This document shows positions 36,608 to 50,436 of a stretch of DNA of 64,000 nt, in pieces. The stretch is from positions 124,001-188,000 of the forward strand of contig JAFCIZ010000010.1 in NCBI GenBank assembly GCA_017871115.1, written 5' to 3'. The notes under the pieces were generated by a model. That model saw nothing but the letters and a program-made list of their open reading frames with translations, had not been told where the DNA came from and ran no database searches. The DNA comes from Cunninghamella blakesleeana (taxonomy: Eukaryota; Mucoromycota; Mucoromycetes; Mucorales; Cunninghamellaceae). Position 1 is the first letter of the stretch. Every line of letters begins with the position of its first letter. The position numbers and the translations under genes are program-made.

Positions 36608-38178
36608 CTATTCGGATTTATTTATTTTTTGAGCTTGAGATTTGGGTAATAAAAAAGAAGATAGTAAGATAAGAACCAATAAAATATGCCCATAGAAATA
36701 AACTTGTTTGTAAGCCATCCAAGCAGACGATAGAGATAGCAGGTCAAATCCAACCCCGGCGTAAACTAAAGTGGTTGTCGTAGCAAACCAACTAAGAAAT
36801 AATGACAATTTTGTTGATGAAATCTTTGGTAATAGTATCTTTATCCATTTTCTTAAGATAGATTCAGCCTTCAAATCTAAAAACTCCATTAAAAAGGTAA
36901 CAAAATAACCTAAATGAAATCCATGCCAGATAGCTAAAAAGACTAATGTACCAACTTGTGAGTATGTTTTAGATCCCATCCATTTTAATCTTTTGAAAAC
37001 ATAATATTTTGACCAATAATTAGTATTAATATTAAATCCTCCAATAATATCATTAATCGATGTTGCTAATTCATATTTGATTGGGTTCACATTAACTAAT
37101 CCTGCAAAATTATGTTTTCCATTACTTGATATTCCTTCATATCCAAGTCTAAATGATGCTGTGGCACCTATTATATAAAGTTGAATAAATAATTCATTCA
37201 TAATAATAGTAAATATTTTTTTTGTGTAAATATAAACATTAAGTTACCTTCGGTTAAAAGCCAAACGCCTAAATATTTCGTAAAAACAAATTTACCAGAC
37301 ATCCAAAATATAAACATGCGTTTGGTTATAGGTAAGCTTGCATATTCTTCCGTTAATAAATACTGAGTGGGGAACTGAGAGCCAACAATTTGTTGTAATA
37401 GTAAATAAACAATAGCCAAAGTAGAGCATTTCAATACATAAAGTCTTTGCTGACTTGATTTTTCATTAGAATCATTAGCACTATACTTAAATAGTAACCA
37501 TTGCTGGTATAAAGAAAATGAAAATTGAGGACCAACCAAGAAAGCAGTAGGAAAATAACAGTAGGCAGCTACTTCGTAAAAGGAAGGTAAAGTATGTAAA
37601 GGTGTATGGTCACTGAATGAAAATGGTTTAGTAGCTGACGATGATGAGCCTTTTTCATACACGCCTTGATCCTTGTTTATTTCTTTTTGTACTTCTTGTC
37701 CATCCATAAAGTCTAAGCTAAAGCCCATTAATCTTAAACATAATATGCATTGAGTCATAGTCCAAGAGATATCGTAATCGTTTGCACTCATAACATAATA
37801 GCCCATCAAAAGATAAACACTATTCCAAATCCATACACCTGCTACCGCATATACTCTTTTTTGTTGACAAAATGCGCATAGAATATAACTTACTATAATG
37901 GTAATCAGAGAATGAATACTATCCCAACTATTGAAAAGTAAAGATAGTGAGAAACCAGATAATAATATAGTAGCATTGCGAATTTGAGCCACCCGTTTTA
38001 ATTTTTCTTTAGCTTGCTCTTTATCACTTTCTTCTTTCATGAGATAGTTAGCAGTTTTTGAATGTACATAATGATAAACCATGCTCATAGGGTAACCAAG
38101 TAATATGGTTGTTAGTAGTCTTAAGGAAGGTTCTGGTATACCGGTAGCTTGTGATAAATATACAGTTGGATGTATCAT
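36608..38178 (-). CDS. MBOAT lysophospholipid acyltransferase (Ale1/LPCAT-like)
   Basis: Exons 38178-37248 and 37167-36608 give 496 aa with about ten hydrophobic segments. MBOAT landmarks: MGFSLDFMDGQ, PSFYEVAAYCYFPTAFLVGP, the conserved Asn region INTNYWSKYYVFKRL and the catalytic-His region FLAIWHGFHLGYFVTF. Ale1/LPCAT enzymes in the ER acylate lysophospholipids from acyl-CoA in the Lands cycle. The C-terminus (KSQAQKINKSE) is Lys-rich. The ATG at 38178 starts IHPTVYLSQATGIPEPSLR, matching the expected family N-terminus. Confidence 0.9.
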
Positions 38179-38423
38179 TATTTTTTTAAATAAAACCTAT
38201 ATTAAATAAAAAAAAAAAAAAAGAAGAACGAAAAAAAAGGAGCTCCCTTTTTATATAACAGTTTATAACCTAAATTATAAAATTTACTTTTCCCCTCTTT
38301 TTTTTACTTTTTTATTTTTTTTTTATTTTTACCTCCTCTTATTTTTTTATGCAATTGTTGAAGATAAACTACTTTTTTTTTTATATTTTTTTTAATGTTC
38401 AAATAATCATTGATTTTATTTTA

Positions 38424-40011
38424 TTAATCTTTAGATTGGATTTTATGATGGGAAGCTACATGTTCTAAAAGCTGACCTTTTCTAATAGTAAAAACATCAT
38501 CACATTCATCACAATACCAATACATTCTAACACTATCTGGGATTTTAAAACTATCATCCTGTTCTATGGGAATACTGGCAGCACATGAGGGAATAGATAA
38601 GCTATTATACCATAAATGAGGAGTAACTTTTACACCTTTTCTAATCACTTTATAAAAATAAATAAATAAATATATATATATATATATATGTCAATGTTTC
38701 AATAAACCTGCATTTTTTTTTTTTAAAAAAATAAACAAATAAAAAAAAATAACATTATTATATATCATCCTACCATCTTTAGGATCCCATGATCGAGGGA
38801 TTCCTTCTTTAGATTCAGGGCGAACTTTGTATTGTGTAAACTAATATTATTATTAATAAAAACATTTTTTTATGATTACTATTTAGTAAAAGTTATTGTT
38901 ATTACCATCCTTACCATTTTTAAAAACAGTGAAGGTCTTCCTATTTCTAGTGTTGCTGAAATGGATGATGATAAAAATTGGACCAGGTTATCTATTAAAA
39001 TGTATATTTTAAATAGACAATATAATATTAGTTTTTTTTTTCCCTTATTTTCCTTTTTAATGCCAAATGATATAAAACCTGGCTCCTTTATTTTTTGTTG
39101 TTGTTAAAAACTGTACCTGAAAGAGAACGGACATTAAATTGAAAGTTTGCTTCTACGGAGGGTGTCCACATCATTGGGCCATCTGATTTCTGTTCATATA
39201 ATTCAAGAATATCTTGCAATATTAATGGTAGATAGCTTTTAACTGATGAAGTTGTTAAGGATATTATACTTTCATTATTATCAATAGCATTGTTATTTTT
39301 ATTATCTATGTTCTAAAAATCAAAAACCAAAATCAAAAATACTATAAGTTAATTTCCACCTCCTTGATATACTGATTCCTCCGCTGTAATCCTTGATTTT
39401 TTTTATGTATGCCTTATTTTTATTTTATTTTATGCAATTTACTAAATCTGAGCCAAGTCTTTGGTTAAATAATTTATCCCATTCATATCGTAACTTAAAG
39501 ACTTCTGCTAATATATATTGAGCAACTTGTTTTGTTTTAAATTTGATGACATAGTATGAATCAACTACAATAACGCTGCAGTCTTCATTGGTATCCACTA
39601 ATATATAATGTATAAATAAAGTTAGAAAAAAGTATGTTATTGGCTTTGGTTTAATTATATATGTATTTACATTGTTTGGCAAATAATAAGAGAATATGTA
39701 TCCCAGGAACTCGCGTTAAATTTAATAAATAAGGTTTAGTTGTTTCCAATAACTGTAAATAGCATAATAATTGATTTTGTATAGCTTGTTCCACCTGTAT
39801 ATCATCTATTATTTTTAATAATAACAGAATAATATGTCGAATATAAGTGAACATATTATTTCCATTAATTTCAAAGATATGTATATATAAAAATATATAA
39901 ACATACCTTTTCGAATATTTTCACCTGGCTCTCTAACCCAGTCTGGATGGTGTGCTAGAGTACTTGTTGGATGCAACAATAAGAATCCAGCCACTAAAAT
40001 GTATACAAATA

Positions 40012-40050
<39 letters not shown>

Positions 40051-43000
40051 GTGAATAATAATCTACTATTCAATACCTGAAGTGTGAAAAATAAGTTCAT
40101 CACTTTTTCTATATGGATTATGTTCATCACCGATAGCAATTTGAGGGTATAACGCAGAGCATATAATTAATTTTAATAGTTGAATATTTTTCTCATTCGA
40201 AGTTGATTCAATAGCTTTCTGTTGTAATCGTTTCAAATTATTTTTCATTGAAAATTCTATATCTCGAATATCGATACGATCGTCATCATCATTATCACCT
40301 AATATATAGTTATATATAGTTATAATTAATGCCTATTATTACTATTACTCTTTAGCACATCATTTATTTTTATAATATTTACCATTATATTCTTGATCCA
40401 TGGATAACATACGTCGTTTTTTATTTACATGTTGATCATACTTTTGCCTTCGAAGTAAATCACGTTTTTGGTATCTGGTTTGATTGTCCTATTTTTAATA
40501 ATAGATATATGAACTATATATTATTATTTATCCATTTTATTACGTTTATTACTATACTTTTTTTTACCATTGCATTATCATCTTCGTCTTTCTCATTTAT
40601 TCTTGTAGTAAATTTATAATAATTAACTATTTTTTCAAATTGTCCACGTAATTTTGCAATCTATATTTGAAAATGAATATTTAGTAATTTTTTTAAAAAT
40701 AAAACGCTATTTTGTATATATTTATTTATCATTTACTTCATATAATCTTTGTTCTTCAATACCGTAGCGTTTACACCATTGCCTTGATGATTGCTATTAA
40801 TAATAATAGTAATAAAATAATGTTGAAAATACAAATATAAGTCATGTTTTTATTATATTATATAAATACATTTAATTTATATGTATATTACCTTACGGTC
40901 AGACTTAATATCTAGCCATGTTTTCCATAAATTTAATAATGTAAACGGGTCACCATGATGAGAGTCAAACGATCTTTGATTCTGTTAATATATATATATA
41001 TATATTTAGTTTTCTTTATCTTATATATATATGTATGGTGTTATATTTTAATTCTAAAATTACCTTTGCAATATCTGAGGAAGTAGAACTTGATGTTACT
41101 CTAACAAAAGGAGATTGTACGCTCATACAAGCAATAATAGTTAAAATTGGATCAACTACATTAAAAATCTATTTTTAATATATATATATATAATTAAAAT
41201 CATGCGATATATATATTTTATGGGTAAGAAAAAAAAAATTGATCATATTACGCACCACACCCAATAATATCATCTTTCCTATAACTGCATCTACTGGAAG
41301 GTTTGCAAGAGCTTTTCCCAAATTTGTAATTTGTTCTTGATTATCCAGAGCCCCTAGATTTTGTAAAAAATATATCGATGATTCGATAGAATCCATAGAC
41401 GGCCTCTATATATATGCATATTTTTATAAAAAAATGATTAAAGCAGAGAAAATTTAATATAGTACTATTAATAACAATATTAATGGCAGTGATAAAATTA
41501 GCTTATATATATGCTACCTCTAAGAAGTCGAAATTGCGTGGATCACCTAAATTTAAAGCTTTAATATTTAAAATAACAGGCTCCAAGGCACCCCTTTGAA
41601 TTTCAGGGACGGAGTAGTCATTCAAATGTAAATACTCATTCTCAGAATAGAGTCTAAAACATTCGCCAGGCCCAGTTCTTCCGGCACGACCTTTTCTTTG
41701 TTCTGCACTTGCTTTTGATATCCAAAACTCTGATAGTTTCCTCATATTATTTGTAGAGTCATGGTTTAATTCTTTCACTTTTCCAGAATCAATAATAAAT
41801 CGGATACCATCAATAGTGACACTTGTTTCAGCGCTAAAGTATGTTATATATATGAGCAAGTTATTTAATAGATTTTTTTTAGATAATATATATTAATATA
41901 TACACATATTATAACTTACATGTTAGAACTAATGATACATTTTCGAATACCAGCAGGAGGAGCATCAAATATTTTTTCTTGATCATCAATAGCAACAGAG
42001 GAATGTAATATTAATATAATCCATTTTCTGTATATAATGTACAAAGAAAATATATATATATTTTAAATTAATAAAAGAAAAAAGAAAACATTGATTGAAT
42101 TTTTTTATATTTTACAAACATACTTAGTCTTTTCCGAGTATATTCGAAGTTGCTCTTCTAATGCCATGATCTGCAACAATAACAATAATATGTTTAATAA
42201 TATGTATGTTATTATATATATATATATTATTTTGTTTTATTTTTTTAAAGCGTATATATATTACTTCATTAATACCAGACATAAATATTAATAAATCACC
42301 ACGTTCATTCGTAGAAAAATTAGAGTCGATATGGGACATGATGTTTAAATAGGGTGCTACACGAATGTATTTAAATACGAGTATATTAGTTTTCAGTGGT
42401 AATAAATAAACAAAAAAATTAAAAATAAATATGTATAAATATATTTACCTGGATCTAAACGGTCAGATTTACTTGGTATAGATTGCTTTATAATAGCAGC
42501 TTGCCGTTTCTTAAATTCTTGTTCATTAACTAAACGGCTATCATCACCATGTCTATGGTTTTGCCAATAATGAACTTTAACGTCATACATTTTCCCGGGT
42601 ACCATAAGAGTAGGAGCATCAAAGTAACTTGCAAACAGTTCGGTATTAATGGTGGCGCTCATTAATACAATGTATAAATCATTCCGCACACTTTTCAGTT
42701 TTTTTAATATAGCAATTAAAAAATCACCCATCATATGCCTTTCGTGGACTTCATCAACAACTATAACATCATACATTGAGAGAGTATTATCCATAGCGTA
42801 TTGTCTTAATAGCAATCCCTACAAAAGAATCATATAATAAATCATAGTAATTATAAATCAATACAAATAAATACATACAAATACACACTTACACATATAT
42901 ATAATGACTGTCTTTTAATTCTTTTCTTTTTATTTTATTTACTTCAGTTAAAAACAAAATACGCGTTCTATTAGTTTTGGTAGCTTCAAATCGAACTTGA

Positions 43001-44220
43001 TATGCAATTTCAGACCCATATTCATTCATTGTTTCATAACTACATATAAATATTAATATATTTAATATGTAAATGTATACATTTCATCTTGGTATTATAA
43101 TTTTTATTAATATTAATACATATTTATTACCTCACTCGTTTAGCTAAAGATGAGCATGCAATTCGACGGGGTTGAGTACATGCAATTTTTTTAAATCCAG
43201 CTTGCATTAATATTTGGGGAACTAGTATATAAAAAAAAGAAAAAAAATTCTGTTACTTATTCATATACACCTGCATATACACTTTCTCTATTTATTTTTA
43301 TTTTTATTTTTATTTTTTTACCTTGAGTACTTTTACCACATCCAGTTTCAGCAGCAATTAATAATATTCGATGTTGTTTTAATGTATGTATAATAGCATT
43401 GGCAAACTGTGTAATAGGTAAAGATTCTCTATGCTAAAAAAAAATAAAATATATTTAATTTAGAATAGATATAATTTTTTTTTAAAAAAACATACTTGAT
43501 CTAATTTCTTTTTTAAAGAGGTTTGTTTTTTTGATTGGAAATCATAGAATAATACTAAAGTATGTCTTATCATTGTTCCTTGTTCTTGTAGTAGAAGTTC
43601 ATATTTAATTTTCTTTTCTGTCCCTTGATTAAACGATTGTTGATTAGATGACGATATTTGTTGTATAAGCTTCTTAAAAAAATCTGAAATATATATAGTT
43701 AATTAATGTAAATGTGTAAATATTGCATTTAGTTACTTTATATATATATATATATATATTTACTTTCAAACTCATAATAAATAGGTGATCCAGTCCAAAT
43801 CCACCAAGATACCAAACCTCTTTTCCTTTTTGAAAAAAATATATCGTCTATTTCTTGAAGCCAAACAAGATCCCCATGCTCATTGTGAATATTCCATATA
43901 TCAGCTACTGGTTCACCGAGTAGATATTGTTGTTGTTTAATATACTTTTGAGCATTTTGAACAGCTTCTGCATGTTTGGTAGAATCATTAATCTATTATT
44001 ATAAATTATATATTAAATTTAAAACACACAAAGGTTATATCTATAAAAGAGTATATATCATTTATTTTACAATTGATTTAAAATCCCATTTCGATTTTAT
44101 TGAAGGAGTCTTTAAAGATGGTACTCTATATGATTCACCGGTAGGTAAATATCTCTCTTCATCTTCTTCTTCTCCTTCTTTTGTATTAGTATAATATCGT
44201 CGACGCTGATTTTTTGACAT
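38424..44220 (-). CDS. DHX34: DEAH/DExH-box RNA helicase, DHX34 orthologue
   Basis: Twenty-five exons joined in phase: 44220-44071, 43992-43764, 43683-43496, 43433-43322, 43221-43131, 43039-42943, 42818-42449, 42356-42265, 42170-42124, 42027-41920, 41833-41518, 41405-41256, 41168-41064, 40981-40892, 40793-40737, 40660-40568, 40488-40383, 40298-40077, 39993-39907, 39805-39671, 39597-39443, 39312-39117, 38991-38915, 38840-38774, 38647-38424; 1187 aa. Motifs: [11 protein letters not shown] (I), TQPRRIA (Ia), DEVH (II), SATIN (III), TSVTIDG (V), [12 protein letters not shown] (VI). Orthology to DHX34 rests on specific blocks beyond the helicase core: [50 protein letters not shown] and a terminal CDECDDVF...H-x4-H finger. 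Animal DHX34 promotes nonsense-mediated decay by bridging SMG1 and UPF1; the fungal role is unproven. Confidence 0.93.
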
Positions 44221-44401
44221 TATCTAAATCCAAAAAAGAATATACAAGAGGAAAATGTTTTTTTTTTCTTCAATTTAAAAAAAGGAGGATAATAATTTCT
44301 CCGCAAAAAAATTTAAGTTTTTAAAGGTTAGTTTTTTGTAACCTTTCTTTTTTCTTTTTTTTTTTTTACTTCTTTGAATTATATAAATATTTATTAAAAA
44401 A

Positions 44402-45073
44402 ATGACAACTATAAAGATAATCGGTGCTTCCATGTCAACTTTTACGCGTACCATTCGTATGAGTTTAGATTATTTTAAAGTGCCTTATGAACAAGTTCAG
44501 GTTTTCCCTCATTCTGAAGAAGCAAAAAATTATACACCTTATGGTAAAATACCCATTCTATTGATTCCTGGAAGAGAAGATCCAATGATTGAAACATCAG
44601 TGATGCGTACCTATATTGATCATGTTTATGGAGAGAAATCCACTTTACCACCATTAACACCTACTGATTTCGAAGATCAGTTAACAGTGAATTTATGGAT
44701 TGGGCTTGTGAGTGACCATATATTTAAAAATCTTATATTTGGTATTGCGAAACCAAGAGAATTCATGGAAAAAAGGGGAGAAACCGAAGAATCGATCCAA
44801 GCGCGTTTAAAGAAACCAATGGAAACAGCAGAAACTATATTTAAATCTCTGGATAAAACCCTTCATTCCCAACCATTTATTTGTGGCCAGCGATTAACAT
44901 GGGCGGATTTGTTTTTATATCCTTGCATGGCCGATCTATTTTCTTTACCTGAAGCAACAGTTTTTAAACAATGGTCTCCTAAATTATGGGCTTGGTATCA
45001 ACATTTTGAAGCTTTGGATTTAGCAAAAAATACTTATTCTGGCACTGTTGCTCAGCAAAGATCTTTACTCTAA
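44402..45073 (+). CDS. glutathione S-transferase
   Basis: Single exon, 223 aa. N-terminal thioredoxin-like domain with YTPYGKIPILL (cis-Pro loop) and ETSVMRTYID (the Glu/Ser pair that binds glutathione), then an all-helical C-terminal domain ending in FICGQRLTWADLFLYPCM, the usual N-capping/hydrophobic-staple region. It conjugates glutathione to electrophiles in the cytosol; the class and substrate cannot be told from sequence alone. Divergent from DHX34 across 181 bp. Confidence 0.88.
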   Translation: MTTIKIIGASMSTFTRTIRMSLDYFKVPYEQVQVFPHSEEAKNYTPYGKIPILLIPGREDPMIETSVMRTYIDHVYGEKSTLPPLTPTDFEDQLTVNLWIGLVSDHIFKNLIFGIAKPREFMEKRGETEESIQARLKKPMETAETIFKSLDKTLHSQPFICGQRLTWADLFLYPCMADLFSLPEATVFKQWSPKLWAWYQHFEALDLAKNTYSGTVAQQRSLL

Positions 45074-45568
45074 TTATAAAAATAAATAAAAATGGAAAAT
45101 AAAATATGTATTTCATTATTATCATTATTATTATTAGTAATAGAAATTATATGAGTCATTACGCATGTACAATGATTTTTTTTCTCAGGAAAAAATCCAT
45201 ACACTCGGTTTATTTGATTATTTATTTATTTAATCAGAAGTGTTTCCATATTTAGATTACTTTTTTTATATAAATTAATGAATTTTATTTAAATTAAACA
45301 ATGAAGTGTAAATATATAAAAGTAGCTTAAATAGTTATTATTTTTTAGAAAAGATGAAGTAAAAATAATATGATATAAATTATAAAATAATATTAAATAA
45401 TAAAAATACAAAAAATGAGAAGAAGAAAAAGAAACAGTTATTTTCTAATTTGTAATGTTCGAAAGTAGAAAATAATGTATATGCAAATGTATAAGAGCAT
45501 AAGATTTTAAAAATTATGAAAAGTGTTTCTATTTTCACAAATTGAAAAAAAAGCAATAAATTTTTAAC
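45074..45568. other. intergenic between convergent genes
   Basis: 3' regions of the GST gene and the leftward DnaJ gene. No gene seen. Confidence 0.5.
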
Positions 45569-47007
45569 TTATTTTTTTTTTAAATCTGACTTATATTTAA
45601 AATTAGGATCCATTAAACTTGCCAATTTTTTCATTAAAGTTTGTTGCTCATCAGATAATATCCTTTTTTAAATAAATAAATATAAATAAAAAGTTAGTCA
45701 TTGATATTAAGTAAATGATAAAAATGATATATGTATACGACCTATGTAATAATTTACCTTGGTAATTTTATTTTTAATGTAACAATTTGATCACCACGTG
45801 AACCATCTTTTAATGATTGAATACCGCAGCCATGTAATGTAATTCTATCGTCTGCTTGTGACCCCTTGGGAATTGTTAAATGTATATATCCGTCAAGAGT
45901 AGGTATACTTACACTTCCACCAAGAACAGCTATATAAAATGGAACCTCTGTATCGATAAAAACATCTCTATCTTGTCGACGAAAAATAGTTGAAGGTTCA
46001 ATCTATAATTTATATGTATTTGTGCATACAAAATATTTAATAAATATACATATACTTCGTTCTCTTTCTATTTTTATTTTATTTTATTCTATTACATTTA
46101 ACAATATAAATAAATCACCACGAGGTCCATCACCACCCATTGAAGCATCACCTTGACCATGTATTTTAATACGAGATTGATTATCTACACCAGGTGGAAT
46201 ATCTACTTTTACAGATGTTTTTTCACGTACTTTTCCAACACCATGGCATATATGACATTCGCTGCCATTAGGGGTACTGTATCCAGTTCCATGACAATCA
46301 TTACATTTTGTTTTCATTGGAAATCCAATATTTGTTGTTGTTTCAATTCCTGTCCCATGACATGATTTACACATTTGACGAGTGACTCCTTTTTTTAACC
46401 CACTTCCTTGACATGTTGAACATGATACAACTGGTTCAATAGTTACATATTTTTCTGTTCCTTTTGCTGCTTCCATAAATGTAATAGTTAATGGTATCTA
46501 TTTATTTAATATATATAATATAAATTAAGCATCCTTTTTCTTTCCTTTTTTTAAATATTATAATTACGATCATTTTACTTGAATGTTTTCACCTGATCTT
46601 TGTCTAAATGAATGGTCTGATGTATAGTCATTTGTATTATATGTTTTATAATTTCCAGTACCACCACCAAAGGATTCATTAAATATGACATTTGGATCAA
46701 CTCCACCGGGAAATCCATGACTTCTTTGATAAAACCTACTTCCGTTACTTGATCCTTCAGTATTTTTAAATCCTATATATATATATATATATATATAATA
46801 TTTTATTTTGATTATTTATAATGATTTCTTTAATTTATCATAAGTTGTATATATATACTAGATTTTACCATCAAATCCAAACCCATTTTTATCGAATTGA
46901 GAACGTTTACTTGTGTTGGTCAATATTTCATATGCTTCTTGAATTTGCGCAAATCTTTCTCGGGCATCTTCATCTTTATTTGTATCTGGATGATATTTCT
47001 TTGCTAA

Positions 47008-47047
<40 letters not shown>

Positions 47048-47628
47048 TATAAATAAACGAATATACAGATTTATGCATTAAGTACTATTTTATATTTTTA
47101 CCAAATAATAAGCTTTTTTAATTTCATTTTGATTAGCAGAATTTGATACACCTAATATATGATATGGATTTTTCCTAAAACTACGGATACAGTCTAAAAT
47201 AAATAAATTATGTTGATAATAATAATAAAAAAAAAAATATTATTAAAAAGGTGGAAAAAACGATAGTGCAAAAGTCCTACTGTAGTTATATGTAAAATTT
47301 TTACCTGTCACATGAAAGTTTCTCTTTAAAAATATAAAAATAAAAAGATGTCACTTTTTATTAGCATATTAATTATAATATAAATTCAATGTTGCTATTA
47401 TTTTTTCACCTTTTGATAGTTTATATTAATTGGCTCTCGTATACTTAAATGTATGCCTACAGTTAATAATAACCAAATAGTTTTTAGTTGACATTTGGTA
47501 ATATTTAAATGAAACTCATATTAATTTATTTTGCATTTACTCTTAAATTTCTGAGACAATGTTATTGAATGTCGACACTGTTTATGTAATAGGGGGATAA
47601 GAAATAGTCGACTGGGATGTTGAACCAT
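45569..47628 (-). CDS. type I DnaJ (Hsp40), mitochondrial Mdj1/DNAJA3-like
   Basis: Exons 47628-47541, 47193-47102, 47007-46869, 46772-46579, 46497-46096, 46002-45758 and 45662-45569 give 417 aa. Residues 1-29 ([18 protein letters not shown]) form a basic, acid-free amphipathic presequence. The J-domain contains PYHILGVS and the HPD motif in [18 protein letters not shown] Gly/Phe-rich linker follows, then four CxxCxGxG zinc repeats ([32 protein letters not shown]) and two beta-sandwich client domains. It stimulates matrix Hsp70 for folding. The first intron (about 347 nt) is much longer than the rest; phase fits, but an extra exon inside it cannot be excluded. Confidence 0.88.
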
Positions 47629-48163
47629 TTATATATATTAATATATATATATAATTGTAAATATAAATAAAAGTGTTAAGTATAATAAATGAACATAAGT
47701 TAAAAGAAAAGTGGTTTAATTTTTTATTATTGGCTTTTAAAAGTACGGCGATCGAATGTCTGAAAAACTAGATGTAAATTCCGATCTCCATCTAATTTTT
47801 TTTGTACATCTTTTTTTTTTTTTTAATTAGTTCCACTTTTTTTATTAATCCTCTCTTTTTATTTCTTAACTTCATTTTTTACATGTAATAGAATTATTTA
47901 TTTATATGTCACCATTTTATTAACTCACACCTCATTCTCTTCAGACAAGAAAAGATAATTAAAAAGTAGTCTTTTATTCAAAAAAGAATAAACAGAGCAA
48001 ACTAAAATAAAGAAAATATTAATTGACTAGGTGTATGCAATACGTTGTCCAGAAACTTATTATTATTATTAGTATTATTATCGTTCTTATATTATTGATA
48101 TATATTTATAATTATACCTACTTCACTATTTTCTTCTTTAATGTTTAAAAAAGTAGTAGCTGA
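47629..48163. other. intergenic, AT-rich
   Basis: Promoter of the DnaJ gene. No further feature seen. Confidence 0.5.
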
Positions 48164-48418
48164 ATGTTAACATTAAATAAAATAAAGAGCTATGTAAAAT
48201 TGAATACAGAAGGCAAAAAAAAAAGAAACAACCAAAGAAAAAAGACAAATGAATATCCGATAACTTCACCATGTAAAAGATGTCTTGTAACCAGATTTTA
48301 TGGCTCTAATTCTTCTAAAGCTCATTCTGATACACATAGTTTTAAGTATGGTTTTCATCCTGTTGCCTTAGAAGATTTTAAAAAAGTATTAGATAATATT
48401 CACAATATACAATATTAG
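48164..48418 (+). CDS. small hypothetical protein
   Basis: An 84-aa open frame, isolated in a long stretch without genes. It starts with a Lys-rich segment, then SPCKRCLVTRFYGSNSSKAH and a His/Phe-containing tail. The C-x2-C and flanking pattern faintly recall zinc-ribbon pieces found in mobile-element proteins, but the second metal-binding half is missing. It could be a remnant or a chance frame. Function not recognised. Confidence 0.3.
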   Translation: MLTLNKIKSYVKLNTEGKKKRNNQRKKTNEYPITSPCKRCLVTRFYGSNSSKAHSDTHSFKYGFHPVALEDFKKVLDNIHNIQY

Positions 48419-49509
48419 AGAGAATTTAAAATATTTTTATGAAACGTATGGACCAAGCATTAGGCTTTTTAAATGAGATAATAGTCAAATCCAAATCCTT
48501 TGTGGGATATTATATTTTGAAAATACTTTAATATGATAGCTATAATACTTTTCCTACTATCATCGCTCAACGCCTACTTCCTCTGCACAACAAATTTTCT
48601 ATATATTCTATTATTGTAATAGCCCAGCATCATTTTGAAGGTAGCGTTGTTTATCTAATAAAAATGCTCTGATTAATATTTCTACAAATCATATATACAG
48701 CTTATTTTAATAATAAAATGATGAATAGGAATTCTAAATTTCTAAAAGATATAATCCTATTAATTATTTTGTTGTTATTTTATTGATTCTGCAAGTTACC
48801 GTACCGATCTAATCGTTATATCTCTACGCAAGATTATAAAAAAAAGAATATTGCATAAATGAGGGTTGATTTATATCGATATCACCGCTATTATTTTCAT
48901 TTAGTATAGCACCCATTTCATCGCGTACCATTATCATCCACTATCTCCAAACCATTCTATGTATACATGTTAACAGCAATAGCAACAGCCTCCACTTCAT
49001 TATAATCCATCACCTTCCTTTTCTAATATTAACACAATTGACCAATCTAATAGTTTTACTATAATCACAAATAATAAAACTATCATATCTTTCAGCTTTA
49101 CTTTTTAACAAGACCATAGCATCAACATTAACACACATTCTCTACCAATAGATTGTAAAAGTAATTAAGCTTGTGCAATTGTATATATATATATATATAT
49201 GATACCACGTATAACATAAAGTACCTATTAGTTGAATATTAATACAATACTATTTTCTTTAGTATACTATATGGCTGTATTTTAATTTTTTGTGAATTTT
49301 CAGAATCTCCATAGCATTAAACCTATTTCATCTCATCTCATTTTTTAAATTTAAAATTCAGATATAACTCTGTATATTTTGTATTATGAAATTGATTTCC
49401 AAAAACATTATTTATAATTTAAATCCCACACACGGTGCCCCTTAAATTTTCAAAAATTAGGAAAAAAAATAAAGAATACCTCTGTTATTTTTAATCATAA
49501 ATTAATTAA
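48419..49509. other. intergenic, AT-rich
   Basis: No gene, RNA or repeat beyond a (TA)n run at 49182-49200. Upstream 400 bp hold the promoter of the thymidylate kinase gene. Confidence 0.5.
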
Positions 49510-50436
49510 ATGCGTGGTCGGTTTGTTGTTATTGAAGGGTGTGATCGCTCTGGTAAAACGACTCAATGTGAAATGTTAGTTCACGCTTTACAACAAGAAA
49601 ATGAAGCAGTTCAGCTTTTTAAATTTCCTGGTAAAGGAAGAAAAACGATTTCTTTTTAAAAAAAGACAAAAAATATAATTTACATATATATATATTATTT
49701 AGATCGCACTACCCAGACAGGGAAAATGATTGACAGTTATTTAAAACAGTCAATACAAATGGATGATCACGCTATTCACCTTTTATTTTCTGCTAATCGT
49801 TGGGAGGCCATGTAAAATAATAATAATAACAATAATTGATATAGATACTTACAAATATATATATTATTTTATTATTTTAATTATAGGAATAATATCAAAT
49901 CATTATTAGAAAAAGGAACGACTGTAATTGTTGATCGATACGCTTTTTCAGGTGTTGCTTTTTCTTCTGCCAAAGTAAAAATAAGTACATATATAACTGT
50001 ATTTTCATTTATTTTATATCTAATCGTGATTTTTAATTTTTTTATTAAAGGGACTTGATTTTAATTGGTGTAAGCAGCCTGATGTAGGGTTGTTAGTACC
50101 TGATTTAGTCATGTTTTTAGATTTATCTATGGAAGAAGCTGAAAAAAGAGGTGGATTTGGTGAAGAAAGATATGAAAAACGTGATTTACAGTTAAAAGTG
50201 AGGAGTGAATTTAATCAATTGATGGATGATTCTTGGAAGGTAATTACATACATATTTTTATATATTAAAATAGACTAATAATAATATAATAATAGTAATT
50301 GATATTCTTCTCTTTTTATGTATAGATCATTGATGCATCGCAACCCATAGAAATAGTTCATCAATGTATGCTAAATACTTATAATTCTCTTCAAGGTTTT
50401 AATTTAAAACCATTAGCATTTGATTTATGGAAATGA
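49510..50436 (+). CDS. CDC8: thymidylate kinase
   Basis: Exons 49510-49630, 49703-49811, 49887-49974, 50051-50239 and 50326-50436 give 205 aa, the usual size. P-loop [10 protein letters not shown]; the DRY motif in [17 protein letters not shown] (TMP binding); [10 protein letters not shown]; and [20 protein letters not shown] leading to the LID region. It phosphorylates dTMP to dTDP, an essential step in dTTP synthesis. The P-loop Arg (RSGKT) and lack of a basic LID motif suggest the eukaryotic type I enzyme. Confidence 0.93.
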
